From Desulforapulum sp034007745 (GTDB taxonomy: Bacteria; Desulfobacterota; Desulfobacteria; Desulfobacterales; Desulfobacteraceae), in assembly GCA_034007745.1 (NCBI GenBank), contig JAVEQI010000002.1, forward strand, positions 101,313 through 165,312: a stretch of DNA of 64,000 nt, read 5' to 3'. The notes beneath the pieces were generated by a model. The model saw only the letters and a program-made list of their open reading frames with translations. It was not told the origin of the DNA and did not search any database. Positions within the stretch are counted from its first letter, which is position 1. Every line of letters begins with the position of its first letter. The position numbers were made by a program, and so were the translations under genes. Below, one piece after another: positions 8,540-17,266 of this stretch.

Positions 8540-9324
8540 ACATCCAGGACTTTCATAGCCTTCAACGGGACTTTCTCGACTATACAGCCACCTTTATCGA
8601 TCCTGACACGGTTGGCGGTCCCCATGTGCTGAAACGGGACCACTCCCTCAGGGTATGCGAAGAAATTACCAGCCTGGGTCAGGCCCTTGGTCTGTCCGAA
8701 CCAGACCTTTCCCTTGCCCGAACCATTGCTCTTATCCATGACATAGGGCGGTTTGAGCAGTTCAAACGTTACGGCACCTTTGTGGACGCAGCTTCAGAGA
8801 ATCATGCTGCCCTGGGGCTTAGGGTTATCGAGGCACAAAAGCTCCTCAAACACCTTAACCCTGGACAGAAGGAACTTATCATGGACGCAGTCGGCTTCCA
8901 TAATGCAGCTGTCCTTCCAGAGGACCGGGATGACCGAACGCTTTTTTTCATGCGGCTCATCAGGGATGCAGACAAGTTGGATATCTGGCAGGTGGTTATC
9001 GACCATTACCTCAAAACCGGTAGGGCAGGCGACAAATTTATAGAACTAGGTCTTGAAGACAGGGGTGGTTACAGCCCCGGAGCCCTCAATGCTTTGATCG
9101 AACGTCGTTTTGTACTGAGTTCGACCATTGAGGAACTCAACGATTTCAAACTCATGCAGATCTCCTGGGTCTTTGACCTTAACTTTTCACCAACCTTTGC
9201 AAGGGTAAAACAGAGGCGATACATTGAAAAAATAGCCTCAACCATGCCCACTATCCCTGATCTTTCATTGGCCCTTGACCAGGTTTTTGATCACTTGGAA
9301 ACCCACACCCATGACATCCCATGA
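8536..9324 (+). CDS. HD-domain phosphohydrolase
   Basis: A 262-residue protein with an HD metal-dependent phosphohydrolase domain: His36 (RDHSLRVCEEI), the HD pair at 68-69 (LIHDIGRFEQF), and a later VGFHNAAVLP/IRDADKLDIW segment supplying further ligands. The family hydrolyses nucleotides or other phosphoesters; the substrate here cannot be told. The start overlaps the mobB stop by ATGA and its end overlaps the next gene by 14 bases, so the three are probably one transcript. No output or sensor domain is present. Confidence 0.85.
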   Translation: MNIQDFHSLQRDFLDYTATFIDPDTVGGPHVLKRDHSLRVCEEITSLGQALGLSEPDLSLARTIALIHDIGRFEQFKRYGTFVDAASENHAALGLRVIEAQKLLKHLNPGQKELIMDAVGFHNAAVLPEDRDDRTLFFMRLIRDADKLDIWQVVIDHYLKTGRAGDKFIELGLEDRGGYSPGALNALIERRFVLSSTIEELNDFKLMQISWVFDLNFSPTFARVKQRRYIEKIASTMPTIPDLSLALDQVFDHLETHTHDIP

Positions 9325-10204
9325 CAGAACCCTTGTAGAAATAGTTACAGGAACAACGGTTTTTTTCCTCCTGCTTATTTTTCAACCCCCGGCCTGGGCA
9401 ATGGAACAGAACGACTGTATAAGGTCCTATACCAATGGCAGTGTCAACTGGCGCACAGGCGTAGTTCAGGCTACCGGCAAAGCATCTCCCTCTGAAAATC
9501 CCCTGGATGAGCCCCCGGACGCCATACTGATCCGGGCAAAGCTCGACGCACAGCATAACCTGATTCATATACTTATGGAAATCGCCTTTAACATGACAAA
9601 CAGTGATGATTTCTTACCCGAGGACCCGGTCATTGCAGGAGTTGAACGACGGGCCATGGACGCCACACTGACCCACCAGCGTTATACCTCTGACAGGGCC
9701 ATGGAAATAACCATTACCACCAACATGTTTGGCGGGTTTCTCCAGCTGGTACTGCCCGAAGAAATAGGCGAAGTAGTCGGTCTGAAAATCATTCCCCCAA
9801 GGACCCCCACCCAGGAAAAGACCCAGGTTAAGCCATACACCGGGCTGATAATCGACGCCAGGGGCATTGATTTCCACCCGACAATCAGCCCCGTCATTGT
9901 CAGCGAGCAGGGGGACGAGATTTACAGTTCCCGGTTTATCAGCCGGGAATATGCGGTTCAGGCTGGAGTATGCCAGTATAGCTGCGTCCAGGGTCCTATT
10001 AAACAGGATTACCCCGGCCAGGCACCCTCCTGGATAAACAGTCGAACAGGTCCCAATCCCCTTGTGATCCGGGGTTTACGAAAGGGTGGCAAGACAAACC
10101 GACACATCGTTATATCAAAATCCGACGCATCGGCCGTTGAAAGAACTGCTGAACGGCATGATTTCATGCGGCAATGCCGGGTGGTCATTATCCTGGATCA
10201 ATAA
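9311..10204 (+). CDS. secreted/periplasmic protein of unknown function
   Basis: A 297-residue protein starting at ATG 9311. It has an N-terminal hydrophobic segment (about residues 12-30, ending PPAWA) that reads as a Sec signal peptide. The mature part has an N-terminal alpha/beta region and a C-terminal block (YTGLIIDARGIDFHPTISPV, SREYAVQAGVCQY, ISKSDASAVERT). That block resembles the LPP20/FlgT-type fold seen in envelope and flagella-associated proteins of other Desulfobacterota. This similarity is from memory and weak. The start lies inside the preceding HD gene (14-base overlap), and the 3' end overlaps convergent panC by 17 bases. Confidence 0.65.
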   Translation: MTSHDRTLVEIVTGTTVFFLLLIFQPPAWAMEQNDCIRSYTNGSVNWRTGVVQATGKASPSENPLDEPPDAILIRAKLDAQHNLIHILMEIAFNMTNSDDFLPEDPVIAGVERRAMDATLTHQRYTSDRAMEITITTNMFGGFLQLVLPEEIGEVVGLKIIPPRTPTQEKTQVKPYTGLIIDARGIDFHPTISPVIVSEQGDEIYSSRFISREYAVQAGVCQYSCVQGPIKQDYPGQAPSWINSRTGPNPLVIRGLRKGGKTNRHIVISKSDASAVERTAERHDFMRQCRVVIILDQ

Positions 10205-11054
10205 CCCTGTTGTCAATCAGCCTTGTGGTGCCTACCTTGACGGCCAGGGCCAGAAGCACGGGGGATGATATGGTGTCAACCGTGTCAAGGGTTTCCGGAT
10301 CACACAGCGTGGCATATTCAATCTGGGTGCCCCGGTGATCCAGAATAAGAGCTGTAACAGCTTGAAGTATGGATTTACACCGGGTTTCTCCCCCTTTGAT
10401 CATCCTGTCTGCAAGGGCAAGGGCACTTGAGAGACTCAGGGCTGACCTGTGTTCATCCGACGACAAATAGACGTTCCTCGAGCTCATGGCAAGGCCGTCG
10501 GCCTCCCTTACAATGGGACACCCCATGATTCTGATGTTGAAGTTAAGATCCTTCACAAGCTGGCGAATCACCTGGAGCTGCTGATAATCCTTGCACCCAA
10601 AAACAGCAACCCTGGGCTTAACGATATTGAAAAGCTTGGTCACAACAGTTGCCACCCCCTGGAAATGAACCGGTCGGCTTAACCCACAGAGGTAACCGGG
10701 AAGACGGCTTAAGACTACAGATGTCTGAAAGCCCGGGGGGTATATTTCACCGGGATCGGGTGCAAAGACAACGGCCGCCCCCTTTGACTCTGCCAGATTA
10801 AAGTCCCTGTCAAAATCCTTAGGATAGGCCCCGAAATCCTCGTTGGCACCAAACTGGGTGGGATTTACAAAGAGACTCACCACTAGATGGTCAGCCTCGC
10901 TTTTACCTGCATCCATGAGGCTCAAATGACCCTGGTGGAAATACCCCATGGTGGGAACCAGACAGATGGTTTCGCCCTGTCCATGGACCTGTTCGGACCA
11001 TTGCTGCATCCCAATCGTAGTTCTTATGATCTTTGTTTTTTCTGTTCTTTCCAT
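10188..11054 (-). CDS. panC: pantothenate synthetase
   Basis: A 288-residue pantoate-beta-alanine ligase, the ATP-dependent last step of pantothenate (vitamin B5, CoA precursor) synthesis. The nucleotidyltransferase motif PTMGYFHQGH is at residues 34-43. FVNPTQFGANEDF, the GCKDYQQLQVI segment and GLAMSSRNVYLS follow in the usual order and complete the active site. ATG at 11054 has AAGGAAG eight bases upstream on the minus strand. It stands alone; panB and panD are not in the window. It is divergent from an HD-domain gene 90 bases away. Confidence 0.95.
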   Translation of the reverse strand: MERTEKTKIIRTTIGMQQWSEQVHGQGETICLVPTMGYFHQGHLSLMDAGKSEADHLVVSLFVNPTQFGANEDFGAYPKDFDRDFNLAESKGAAVVFAPDPGEIYPPGFQTSVVLSRLPGYLCGLSRPVHFQGVATVVTKLFNIVKPRVAVFGCKDYQQLQVIRQLVKDLNFNIRIMGCPIVREADGLAMSSRNVYLSSDEHRSALSLSSALALADRMIKGGETRCKSILQAVTALILDHRGTQIEYATLCDPETLDTVDTISSPVLLALAVKVGTTRLIDNRVIDPG

Positions 11055-11144
11055 TGACCGGATCTTCCTTTATATTTGACATGGCTGCCGATTATCGGTA
11101 TGAAACCTAATTGCACAAAACGATTAAAAACTCAAGGAGTTTCC

Positions 11145-11726
11145 ATGGACGCCATTCTACCCACAAGAGAAGATGCCTTTAATCTTTTAAAAGAGTTCAA
11201 CACATCCCAAAGCTTGATTCGCCACGGGCTTGCCGTGGAAGGGGTCATGGCACATTTTGCAGAAAAATTTGGCAAAGACAGGGAAAAATGGCAGGTTATA
11301 GGCCTTGTCCACGACCTGGATTACGAACGTTACCCAGATCAACACTGCACCAAGACAAGGGAAATACTCATGGCCCACAACTGGCCGGAGGAGTATATCA
11401 GAGCTGTTGAGAGCCACGGATGGGGATTGTGCTCGGATGTAAAGCCCGAATCCCTGCTTGAAAGGACCCTCTATGCCGTTGATGAACTAACAGGCCTTAT
11501 TTCAAGCACCTGCCTTGTCAGGCCGTCAAAAAGCGTTCTTGACCTTAAGGTCAAATCGGTCACAAAGAAATGGAAGGACAAAAGTTTTGCCGCAGGCGTT
11601 GACCGGACCGTTATCCAGAGGGGAGCCGATCTGCTTGGTATGGAAAGGGGCGAACTAATAGCAGAGACCATTCTTGGCATGCAGTCGGTTGCCCAGGTCA
11701 TCGGACTTAAGGGGAACATATCATAA
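11145..11726 (+). CDS. HD-domain protein (HDIG-type hydrolase)
   Basis: A 193-residue HD-domain protein: RHGLAVEGVM supplies the first His, GLVHDLDYERYP the HD pair, and AVESHG a later His. It resembles the single-domain family annotated as HDIG or HAD-associated phosphohydrolases, often of unknown substrate. The start is set at ATG 11145 (MDAILPTRED) behind AAGGAG. The open frame reaches 23 codons further upstream but has no ribosome site there. The 3' end overlaps the convergent cysteine-cluster gene by 20 bases. Confidence 0.8.
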   Translation: MDAILPTREDAFNLLKEFNTSQSLIRHGLAVEGVMAHFAEKFGKDREKWQVIGLVHDLDYERYPDQHCTKTREILMAHNWPEEYIRAVESHGWGLCSDVKPESLLERTLYAVDELTGLISSTCLVRPSKSVLDLKVKSVTKKWKDKSFAAGVDRTVIQRGADLLGMERGELIAETILGMQSVAQVIGLKGNIS

Positions 11727-12366
11727 TCATCTCCTGCAAAAGCGGCCCAATCCTCTGCCTGTGTTCGTGGGGCACCATAAAACTTTTTGCCTTCTGATTT
11801 TTGATGGTGATCGGCAAAATCGGCAGATTATCCCCGGCCAAGTTAAGAAACATATCGGAAAGATTCCCAGAGACTCCGTTAAAATCCATATGTTCAATGT
11901 ACTGCATGAAAACATTGTTGACCGTAAGGGTAAACGGAGAAATGACTGCCGCTCCGCCAACGGCACAATCTTCGATGGAATTAAGACTTCGACACCCAAA
12001 GGGCCTTACCGGATAGATGGTGCAGATGCCGTTTAAAAGCAGGGGACAGGAGCCCCAGCCGGGATCATTTTCCTCGTCCTGTATCCCGCGGCCCTCCATA
12101 CAGGCCCGGACAAATCCGTTCAAGGTTGTCCCTGGCTGGAAACGTTGCGGCGAAAGATTGTTTGTGACCCTCTCCACAACGACCTCAGTCCCCCTGGGCC
12201 CAAGGCGGGAGCAAATATAATCAACCTCAAGGGATGTCAGGGTGACATTGCAGGTGCAGCAGGTAGAGCACCCCCTGTGACAGACAAATTCAGTTCCATC
12301 AATGAACTGGTCATAAAGTTCGTAGAGACGACTCAACCGTTGTATGCATGTATCGATTTTTTCCAT
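11707..12366 (-). CDS. YkgJ-family cysteine-cluster protein (putative zinc/iron chelating)
   Basis: A 219-residue protein with the YkgJ/UPF0153 cysteine pattern: CHRGCSTCCTC at about residues 28-38, CPLLLNGICTIYPVRPFGCRS near residue 125. The paired CxxxCxxCC and C(x7)C(x9)C motifs probably ligate a metal or iron-sulfur cluster; the function is unproven. ATG at 12366 has AGGAG close upstream on the minus strand. Two other proteins with this pattern lie at 29428-29988 and 31010-31768, with little similarity outside the cysteines. Confidence 0.8.
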   Translation of the reverse strand: MEKIDTCIQRLSRLYELYDQFIDGTEFVCHRGCSTCCTCNVTLTSLEVDYICSRLGPRGTEVVVERVTNNLSPQRFQPGTTLNGFVRACMEGRGIQDEENDPGWGSCPLLLNGICTIYPVRPFGCRSLNSIEDCAVGGAAVISPFTLTVNNVFMQYIEHMDFNGVSGNLSDMFLNLAGDNLPILPITIKNQKAKSFMVPHEHRQRIGPLLQEMIMICSP

Positions 12367-12501
12367 TGTTTCTCCTGAAAAACCAACCGCTGTTTATGTT
12401 ACCCATTTTAGCACAATGATTTAAAAACCAAAAGAACAGGATAGCCTGGTATGGCATGGGAGTTTATATACTAAACGGCTGAGAAACATTATCCTGGAGG
12501 A

Positions 12502-13296
12502 TCATAGATTTACGGGGGCACTAGCCTTGTCCGGTCTTGCCACCTCAACCCTTATTCGGGGAGAATTAAGGGCCAGATGCATGGCCTGGAGGGCAAGTTC
12601 TGGTGTGTTGTTCTGCTCACTAAGATGGGCGAGGATAACATGGGCAAGGGCCTCGGTTCTCACCTCAGCCACAAGGGCCGCCGCATCCTGGTTGGAGAGG
12701 TGCCCGGTGCGACTCTTTACCCGCTGCTTTAAATACCAGGGATAGGGTCCTGCATCAAGCATCCTGGGATCATGGTTTGCCTCAAGATACAAAAGAGTAC
12801 AACCATGGAGGTGCTGTTTCACAAGCTGGGTGGCAATACCCAGATCCGTGGCTATTCCAATCTTAGCTTTCGCGATCCTGGCACTGGCGAATTCCACGGT
12901 CATTCCAAGGGGGTCGGCTGCATCGTGGGCTATGGAAAAGGGGTTGATCTCAAGTTCATCAATGCGAAAGGCTTTTCCGCATTCAAAAAGGTGGATACAA
13001 TTGACACGACCAAGCTTTTCACCTGCTGCGGCAAAGGTTTTCGAATTGATGTAAATGGGGAGGTTGTATCGGCGACTAAGCACACCTGCACCATGGATAT
13101 GGTCCGTGTGCTCGTGGGTCACCACGACTGCTGAAAGTCGTTCGGGCGAAAGATTATTCGCCCCCATGCGGCGTTCAAGCTCAACCCCTGAGAGTCCTGC
13201 ATCCACAAGGATTGAGGTTGTCCCGCCCGAAATAAAAACAGAGTTCCCCCTGCTGCCGCTTGCCAGGGGGCAAATGGATAGACAGGGGGAATCCAC
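12502..13296 (-). CDS. MBL-fold metallo-hydrolase (YycJ/WalJ-like)
   Basis: A 264-residue metallo-beta-lactamase fold hydrolase. The metal motif HxHxDH is at 61-66 (HEHTDHIHGA), with later ligands in ATDLG and LEANHDP. The N-terminus (CPLASGSRGNSVFI) is typical of the YycJ/WalJ group, thought to be double-strand exonucleases or related nucleases. The GTG start shares one base with the pnp stop (TAGTG on the minus strand), so it is the last cistron of the rimP-to-pnp operon. Coupling to pnp suggests an RNA or DNA processing role, which is an inference. Confidence 0.85.
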   Translation of the reverse strand: MDSPCLSICPLASGSRGNSVFISGGTTSILVDAGLSGVELERRMGANNLSPERLSAVVVTHEHTDHIHGAGVLSRRYNLPIYINSKTFAAAGEKLGRVNCIHLFECGKAFRIDELEINPFSIAHDAADPLGMTVEFASARIAKAKIGIATDLGIATQLVKQHLHGCTLLYLEANHDPRMLDAGPYPWYLKQRVKSRTGHLSNQDAAALVAEVRTEALAHVILAHLSEQNNTPELALQAMHLALNSPRIRVEVARPDKASAPVNL

Positions 13297-15383
13297 TATT
13301 CTTCTTCGGTCTCAAGGGCCTTGCACGAGAGACGGATTTTTCCGTCCCGGGTGATTTCCAGCACCTTTACCCGGACAATGTCTCCCTCCTTGACGACATC
13401 GGTAACCTTCTTGACCCTGCGGCTGGCAAGCTCAGAGATGTGAACCAGACCATCAGTACCGGTCTTGATCCTTACAAAGGCGCCGAAATCCGTAGTTTTC
13501 ACGACCTCGCCCTCATAGATCCCCCCGATTTCGGGATCCATGCCAATGTCAGTGACAATTTTAGCCGCAGCCTCTCCATCAGCCTGATTCTCGGCGGCTA
13601 TTTTCACGAGCCCCGAGTCATCCACCTCAATGGTGGTGTTGGTGTCGGCCTGGATCGACCGAATCATCTTACCACCAGGTCCGATGATCTCCCGGATCTT
13701 ATCCGGATTGATCCTGACGCTGATAATCTTGGGTGCATAGGGAGACATGCTGTCCCGGTGGATGTCAAGGGTGGCAAGCATGCGCTTAAGGATGTGAAGT
13801 CTGCCAATTCTGGCCTGGTCAAGGGCCTTGACAAGAACATCTTTGGACAGCTCCCTGATCTTGATGTCCATCTGAAGGGCCGTGATCCCCTCCTCGGTTC
13901 CGGCCACCTTAAAATCCATATCGCCGAAATGATCCTCGTCGCCCAGGATATCGGTGAGAACCGCAGTATTGTCAGCATCGGAAACCAGGCCCATGGCGAT
14001 TCCCGATACAGGGGCTGAAATAGGCACCCCTCCGTCCATAAGTGCAAGGGTTCCTGCACACACGGTTCCCATGGAAGAGCTGCCGTTGGACTCCATCACC
14101 TCTCCCACAAGCCGTATGGTGTACTCAAAATCGGCGGGATCAGGAAGAACCCTTAAAAGGGCACGATGGGCAAGATTACCATGTCCTAGATCCCGGCGGC
14201 TGGGACCGCCTGCACGCTTGCACTCACCAACTGAAAAAGGAGGAAAGTTATAGTGGAGCATGAAGTTTCGAGTCTCGTTTCCGCTGAGGGTCTCAATCCT
14301 CTGCTCATCGGGTCCGGATCCAAGGGTAAGAATCCCGAGCACCTGGGTCTCACCCCTGGTGAACAGGGCAGAACCGTGGGGCCGAGGCAGAACCCCCACC
14401 TCACAGGTGATGTCCCTTACCTCGTCAAAGGCACGACCGTCGATTCTTCGTTTTTCGATCAGAACCATGTCCCTTGAGACCTGGTCTACCAGATCCCTGA
14501 ACATGGACTTTACCTCTTCAAGGCGATCGGCAAAATCAGCGCCAAGATTTTTAATAAGTTCGGTCCTTACATCTTCAAGGGCCTTTACCCTCTCAAACTT
14601 TCCCCGGGTCTGTACAGCTGTGTAAACCTTGTCCCGGGCAAGATCGACAACTCTTCCCATGAGTGCCCCATCCACCTGGGGCGGAGTGTGAGCCCTCTTC
14701 TCCTTACCAAGGGCCTTTTTAAGCTCCTCCTGGAGCACGATCAGGGGCTGCATGGTCTTGTGACCAAAGAAAATAGCCTCAAGCATATCCGCCTCAGACA
14801 CGATATCTGCCCCGCCTTCGACCATGACCACGCCGGTTTTAGATCCTGCAACCACAAGGTCAATATCACTTGCCTCCATCTCCTGGACCGTGGGGTTGGC
14901 AACAAGCTGGCCGTCGATCCGGCCCACCCTGATACCTGCGATGGGTCCTGCAAAGGGGATATCCGACATCTCAAGTGCGGCAGAGGCGCCCACAAGGGCA
15001 AGGATGTCCGGATCATTTTCCTTGTCCGTGGAGAGTACAGTTGCAATCACCTGGACCTCGCTTGCCCATCCCTTTTCAAACAGAGGGCGGATAGGTCGAT
15101 CAATGAGTCTTGCGGTCAAGGTCTCTTTTTCACTGGGCCTTCCAATTTCCCGCCTGAAGTAGTTGCCTGGAATTCTTCCGGCAGCATAGATTTTTTCCTG
15201 ATACTCCACGGTAAGGGGAAGAAAAGAGACGCTCTCCTTTACATCCTTTGACGCAACTGCGGTTACCAGTACAATGGTTTCCCCATACTGGACTATAACC
15301 GATCCACTGGCCTGTTTTGCTATTTTACCAGCCCTGAGGCTGAATTCTTTACCGTTAAGTTCGGTTTTAAATACCTGTTCCAT
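13296..15383 (-). CDS. pnp: polyribonucleotide nucleotidyltransferase (PNPase)
   Basis: A 695-residue PNPase, the phosphorolytic 3'-5' exoribonuclease of the degradosome. Two RNase PH domains are present (AGRIPGNYFRREGRP-type motif in the first, FMLHYNFPPFSVGE in the second). A KH domain follows (IREIIGPGGKMIRSIQ), then a C-terminal S1 domain (GAFVRIKTGTDGLVHISEL). The start is placed at ATG 15383 (MEQVFKTELNG) behind AGGAAA; the frame continues 27 codons upstream without family resemblance. It follows rpsO after a strong hairpin, as in E. coli, where RNase III cleavage and PNPase itself control this mRNA. Confidence 0.96.
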   Translation of the reverse strand: MEQVFKTELNGKEFSLRAGKIAKQASGSVIVQYGETIVLVTAVASKDVKESVSFLPLTVEYQEKIYAAGRIPGNYFRREIGRPSEKETLTARLIDRPIRPLFEKGWASEVQVIATVLSTDKENDPDILALVGASAALEMSDIPFAGPIAGIRVGRIDGQLVANPTVQEMEASDIDLVVAGSKTGVVMVEGGADIVSEADMLEAIFFGHKTMQPLIVLQEELKKALGKEKRAHTPPQVDGALMGRVVDLARDKVYTAVQTRGKFERVKALEDVRTELIKNLGADFADRLEEVKSMFRDLVDQVSRDMVLIEKRRIDGRAFDEVRDITCEVGVLPRPHGSALFTRGETQVLGILTLGSGPDEQRIETLSGNETRNFMLHYNFPPFSVGECKRAGGPSRRDLGHGNLAHRALLRVLPDPADFEYTIRLVGEVMESNGSSSMGTVCAGTLALMDGGVPISAPVSGIAMGLVSDADNTAVLTDILGDEDHFGDMDFKVAGTEEGITALQMDIKIRELSKDVLVKALDQARIGRLHILKRMLATLDIHRDSMSPYAPKIISVRINPDKIREIIGPGGKMIRSIQADTNTTIEVDDSGLVKIAAENQADGEAAAKIVTDIGMDPEIGGIYEGEVVKTTDFGAFVRIKTGTDGLVHISELASRRVKKVTDVVKEGDIVRVKVLEITRDGKIRLSCKALETEEE

Positions 15384-15538
15384 ATTTTTTCCTGTAATAT
15401 ATAGGGGCGGTTCAAAAAGCATCTTCATAACAGAATAAACCCGCACCTCCAGCATAAAAATCAAAGCGGTTTTTATGCTGCATATGCGAACTTATTCAGG
15501 TATCTGCCAAAGAGTTACCGCCCGTGGGTTATTAGAAT

Positions 15539-15566
15539 GGACCGGCACCCGAAGGGATGCCGGTCC
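15539..15566 (-). terminator. rpsO-pnp intergenic hairpin
   Basis: A perfect 9-bp stem (ggaccggca/tgccggtcc) with a 10-base loop in the rpsO-pnp gap. On the minus strand it is followed by attctaataa, not a clear U-run. It may therefore be an RNA-processing or partial-termination site rather than a full terminator. E. coli has the rpsO attenuator and RNase III site in the same place. Confidence 0.6.
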
Positions 15567-15572
15567 GCCTGT

Positions 15573-15842
15573 TTATCGCCTCAGACCGAGTTTTTCGATG
15601 AGAGATCGATATCGATCAATGTCTTTATTCTTAAGATAATCAAGAAGGCTGCGACGCCTTCCAACGAGGATTAAAAGCCCCCTTCTTGAGTGGTGATCTT
15701 TTTTATGCACCTTCACGTGCTCAGTGAGATAACTGATTCTATGGGTCAAGAGGGCGACCTGGACTTCAGGAGATCCTGTGTCTGAGTCATGGATCTTAAA
15801 ATTTGCGATCATCTCTTCTTTGTTTTCTGCAAGTAATACCAC
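15573..15842 (-). CDS. rpsO: 30S ribosomal protein S15
   Basis: Small-subunit protein that binds the central domain of 16S rRNA early in assembly. GTG at 15842, preceded by AAGGAG seven bases upstream, gives exactly 89 residues, the usual S15 length. The product contains DTGSPEVQVALLT, HKKDHHSRRGL and YRSLIEKLGLRR. An in-frame stretch extends further upstream but is not S15-like. It lies between truB and pnp in the conserved order. Confidence 0.96.
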   Translation of the reverse strand: MVLLAENKEEMIANFKIHDSDTGSPEVQVALLTHRISYLTEHVKVHKKDHHSRRGLLILVGRRRSLLDYLKNKDIDRYRSLIEKLGLRR

Positions 15843-15998
15843 GATAATACTCCTTGATTGGAATAGATAAAATAAAAGCCCCCCATCTTTGAGGGGGATC
15901 AACGTAAAAGTGGCTATCCAATATTCCATTCAGACAACCGGTGGGGCGATTTGGCGGAACAGCATCTCTAATTCCGCCAAACGGGATCATGTTAAATG

Positions 15999-16907
15999 TT
16001 ACGACACAAAAACGCAACAATAATTATATCGTTCAAGGGGTGGATCATACTCCACAACCGCCGCAAGGGACCCGTCAGGAGCTACAATTCTGACAAAGGG
16101 CTCCTGGCCGTCCCCTGGGGGCGAAATTTTATTTTCAAGGCCAAGGCCCTGGCCAAAACCAATTTTTTTTACCATACCTGGGTCAGCCTCAAATGCAGGC
16201 ATGAACCAGAGCGCATCATTCATGGGGATGATCTTTGACCGTGCCTCATCATGGTCCATGGCTTCAAGCGAGGTGAGCGATATCAGATTTTCCTGGGAGA
16301 ACCCGCAGGAATCGGTCCTTCTTAGTTCGGCAAGGTGGGCACCGCAGCCAAGGGCCGAACCTATATCCTGGGCAAGGCTTCGAACGTAAGTTCCGGTTGA
16401 GCAGTGAACATCCAGGGTAAGATAGGGAAGGTCAAAGCCCGTGATTGCGATGGAGAAGATCTCTATCCGCCGCATGGGTTTCTGTACGGGTTTCCCCTGG
16501 CGGGCCAGTCGGTAAAGGGGCTGCCCCTCGTGCTTTAATGCGGAAAAAATCGGCGGATGCTGCATCTGAACACCTGCAAAGGAGTCGACCACCTTGACGA
16601 GTTCATCCCGGGTGATGGCAGAGATATGGGAGGGATCTGCTGTTTTTTCCACGATCCCTGTCCGGTCAAGGGTATCAGTCTCAACACCCAGACAGAGGGT
16701 TGCCGTGTATTTTTTAGGCCCGCCGAGCAAGAATCTTGAAATCCTTGTTCCCTGATTGATACCGCAGAGCATCACTCCTGTTGCAAAGGGGTCAAGGGTT
16801 CCAGTATGACCGACCTTTTTTGCCTTCAGGCACTGCTTTATCCGTGCGACAAGCCTGGCTGAGGAAATCCCCCCGGGCTTGTCAACGGCAAGAATTCCAC
16901 TGTTCAT
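15999..16907 (-). CDS. truB: tRNA pseudouridine-55 synthase
   Basis: A 302-residue enzyme that isomerises U55 of the tRNA T-loop. The catalytic aspartate is Asp39 in GHTGTLDPFATG; KPGGISS and the YTATLCLGVETDTLDRTG segment are family motifs. The C-terminal region (DGSLAAVVEY) is a PUA-like tail. The start overlaps the rbfA stop by ATGA, so translation is probably coupled. It is a member of the rimP-nusA-infB-rbfA-truB-rpsO-pnp operon. Confidence 0.95.
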   Translation of the reverse strand: MNSGILAVDKPGGISSARLVARIKQCLKAKKVGHTGTLDPFATGVMLCGINQGTRISRFLLGGPKKYTATLCLGVETDTLDRTGIVEKTADPSHISAITRDELVKVVDSFAGVQMQHPPIFSALKHEGQPLYRLARQGKPVQKPMRRIEIFSIAITGFDLPYLTLDVHCSTGTYVRSLAQDIGSALGCGAHLAELRRTDSCGFSQENLISLTSLEAMDHDEARSKIIPMNDALWFMPAFEADPGMVKKIGFGQGLGLENKISPPGDGQEPFVRIVAPDGSLAAVVEYDPPLERYNYCCVFVS

Positions 16908-17266
16908 TCTTCCGGGTCGTTGTCCGTTAAAACAGATTTAAGCAGTTGGTCAATGCGGGTGCCATGGTCAAAGGATTCATCATGGATGAACTTTAACTCG
17001 GGCATGTACCGGACACCAAGCTTTGGCGCCACCTCACGCTTGATAAATCCATGGGAACTTTCAAGCCCCTGGGCCGCCGCCAGCACCCTTTCCCCATCGC
17101 CGAAGACAGAAAAATAGACGTAGGCGATCTTCAGATCAGAGGTGACCCGTACACTGCTGATTGTAACCAGTGAAAGCCTTGGATCCCGGACCTTTCGCCT
17201 GATCAGGTCTGCAATGATCTCCTGGATTCTTGATGCAACTCTTTCGGATCTGGGATATGGCCTCAT
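16904..17266 (-). CDS. rbfA: ribosome-binding factor A
   Basis: A 120-residue KH-like protein needed for late 16S processing and 30S maturation, especially at low temperature. The N-terminus (SERVASRIQEIIADLIRRKV) and the VRVTSDLKIAYVYFS and MPELKFIHDES segments match RbfA. Length is typical. It overlaps infB upstream and truB downstream by ATGA at both junctions, a tightly coupled arrangement. Confidence 0.94.
   Translation of the reverse strand: MRPYPRSERVASRIQEIIADLIRRKVRDPRLSLVTISSVRVTSDLKIAYVYFSVFGDGERVLAAAQGLESSHGFIKREVAPKLGVRYMPELKFIHDESFDHGTRIDQLLKSVLTDNDPEE

Noticed and set aside
13260..14018. 252-residue plus-strand ORF opposite pnp
   Set aside because: Shadow frame of pnp with low-complexity, biased composition.
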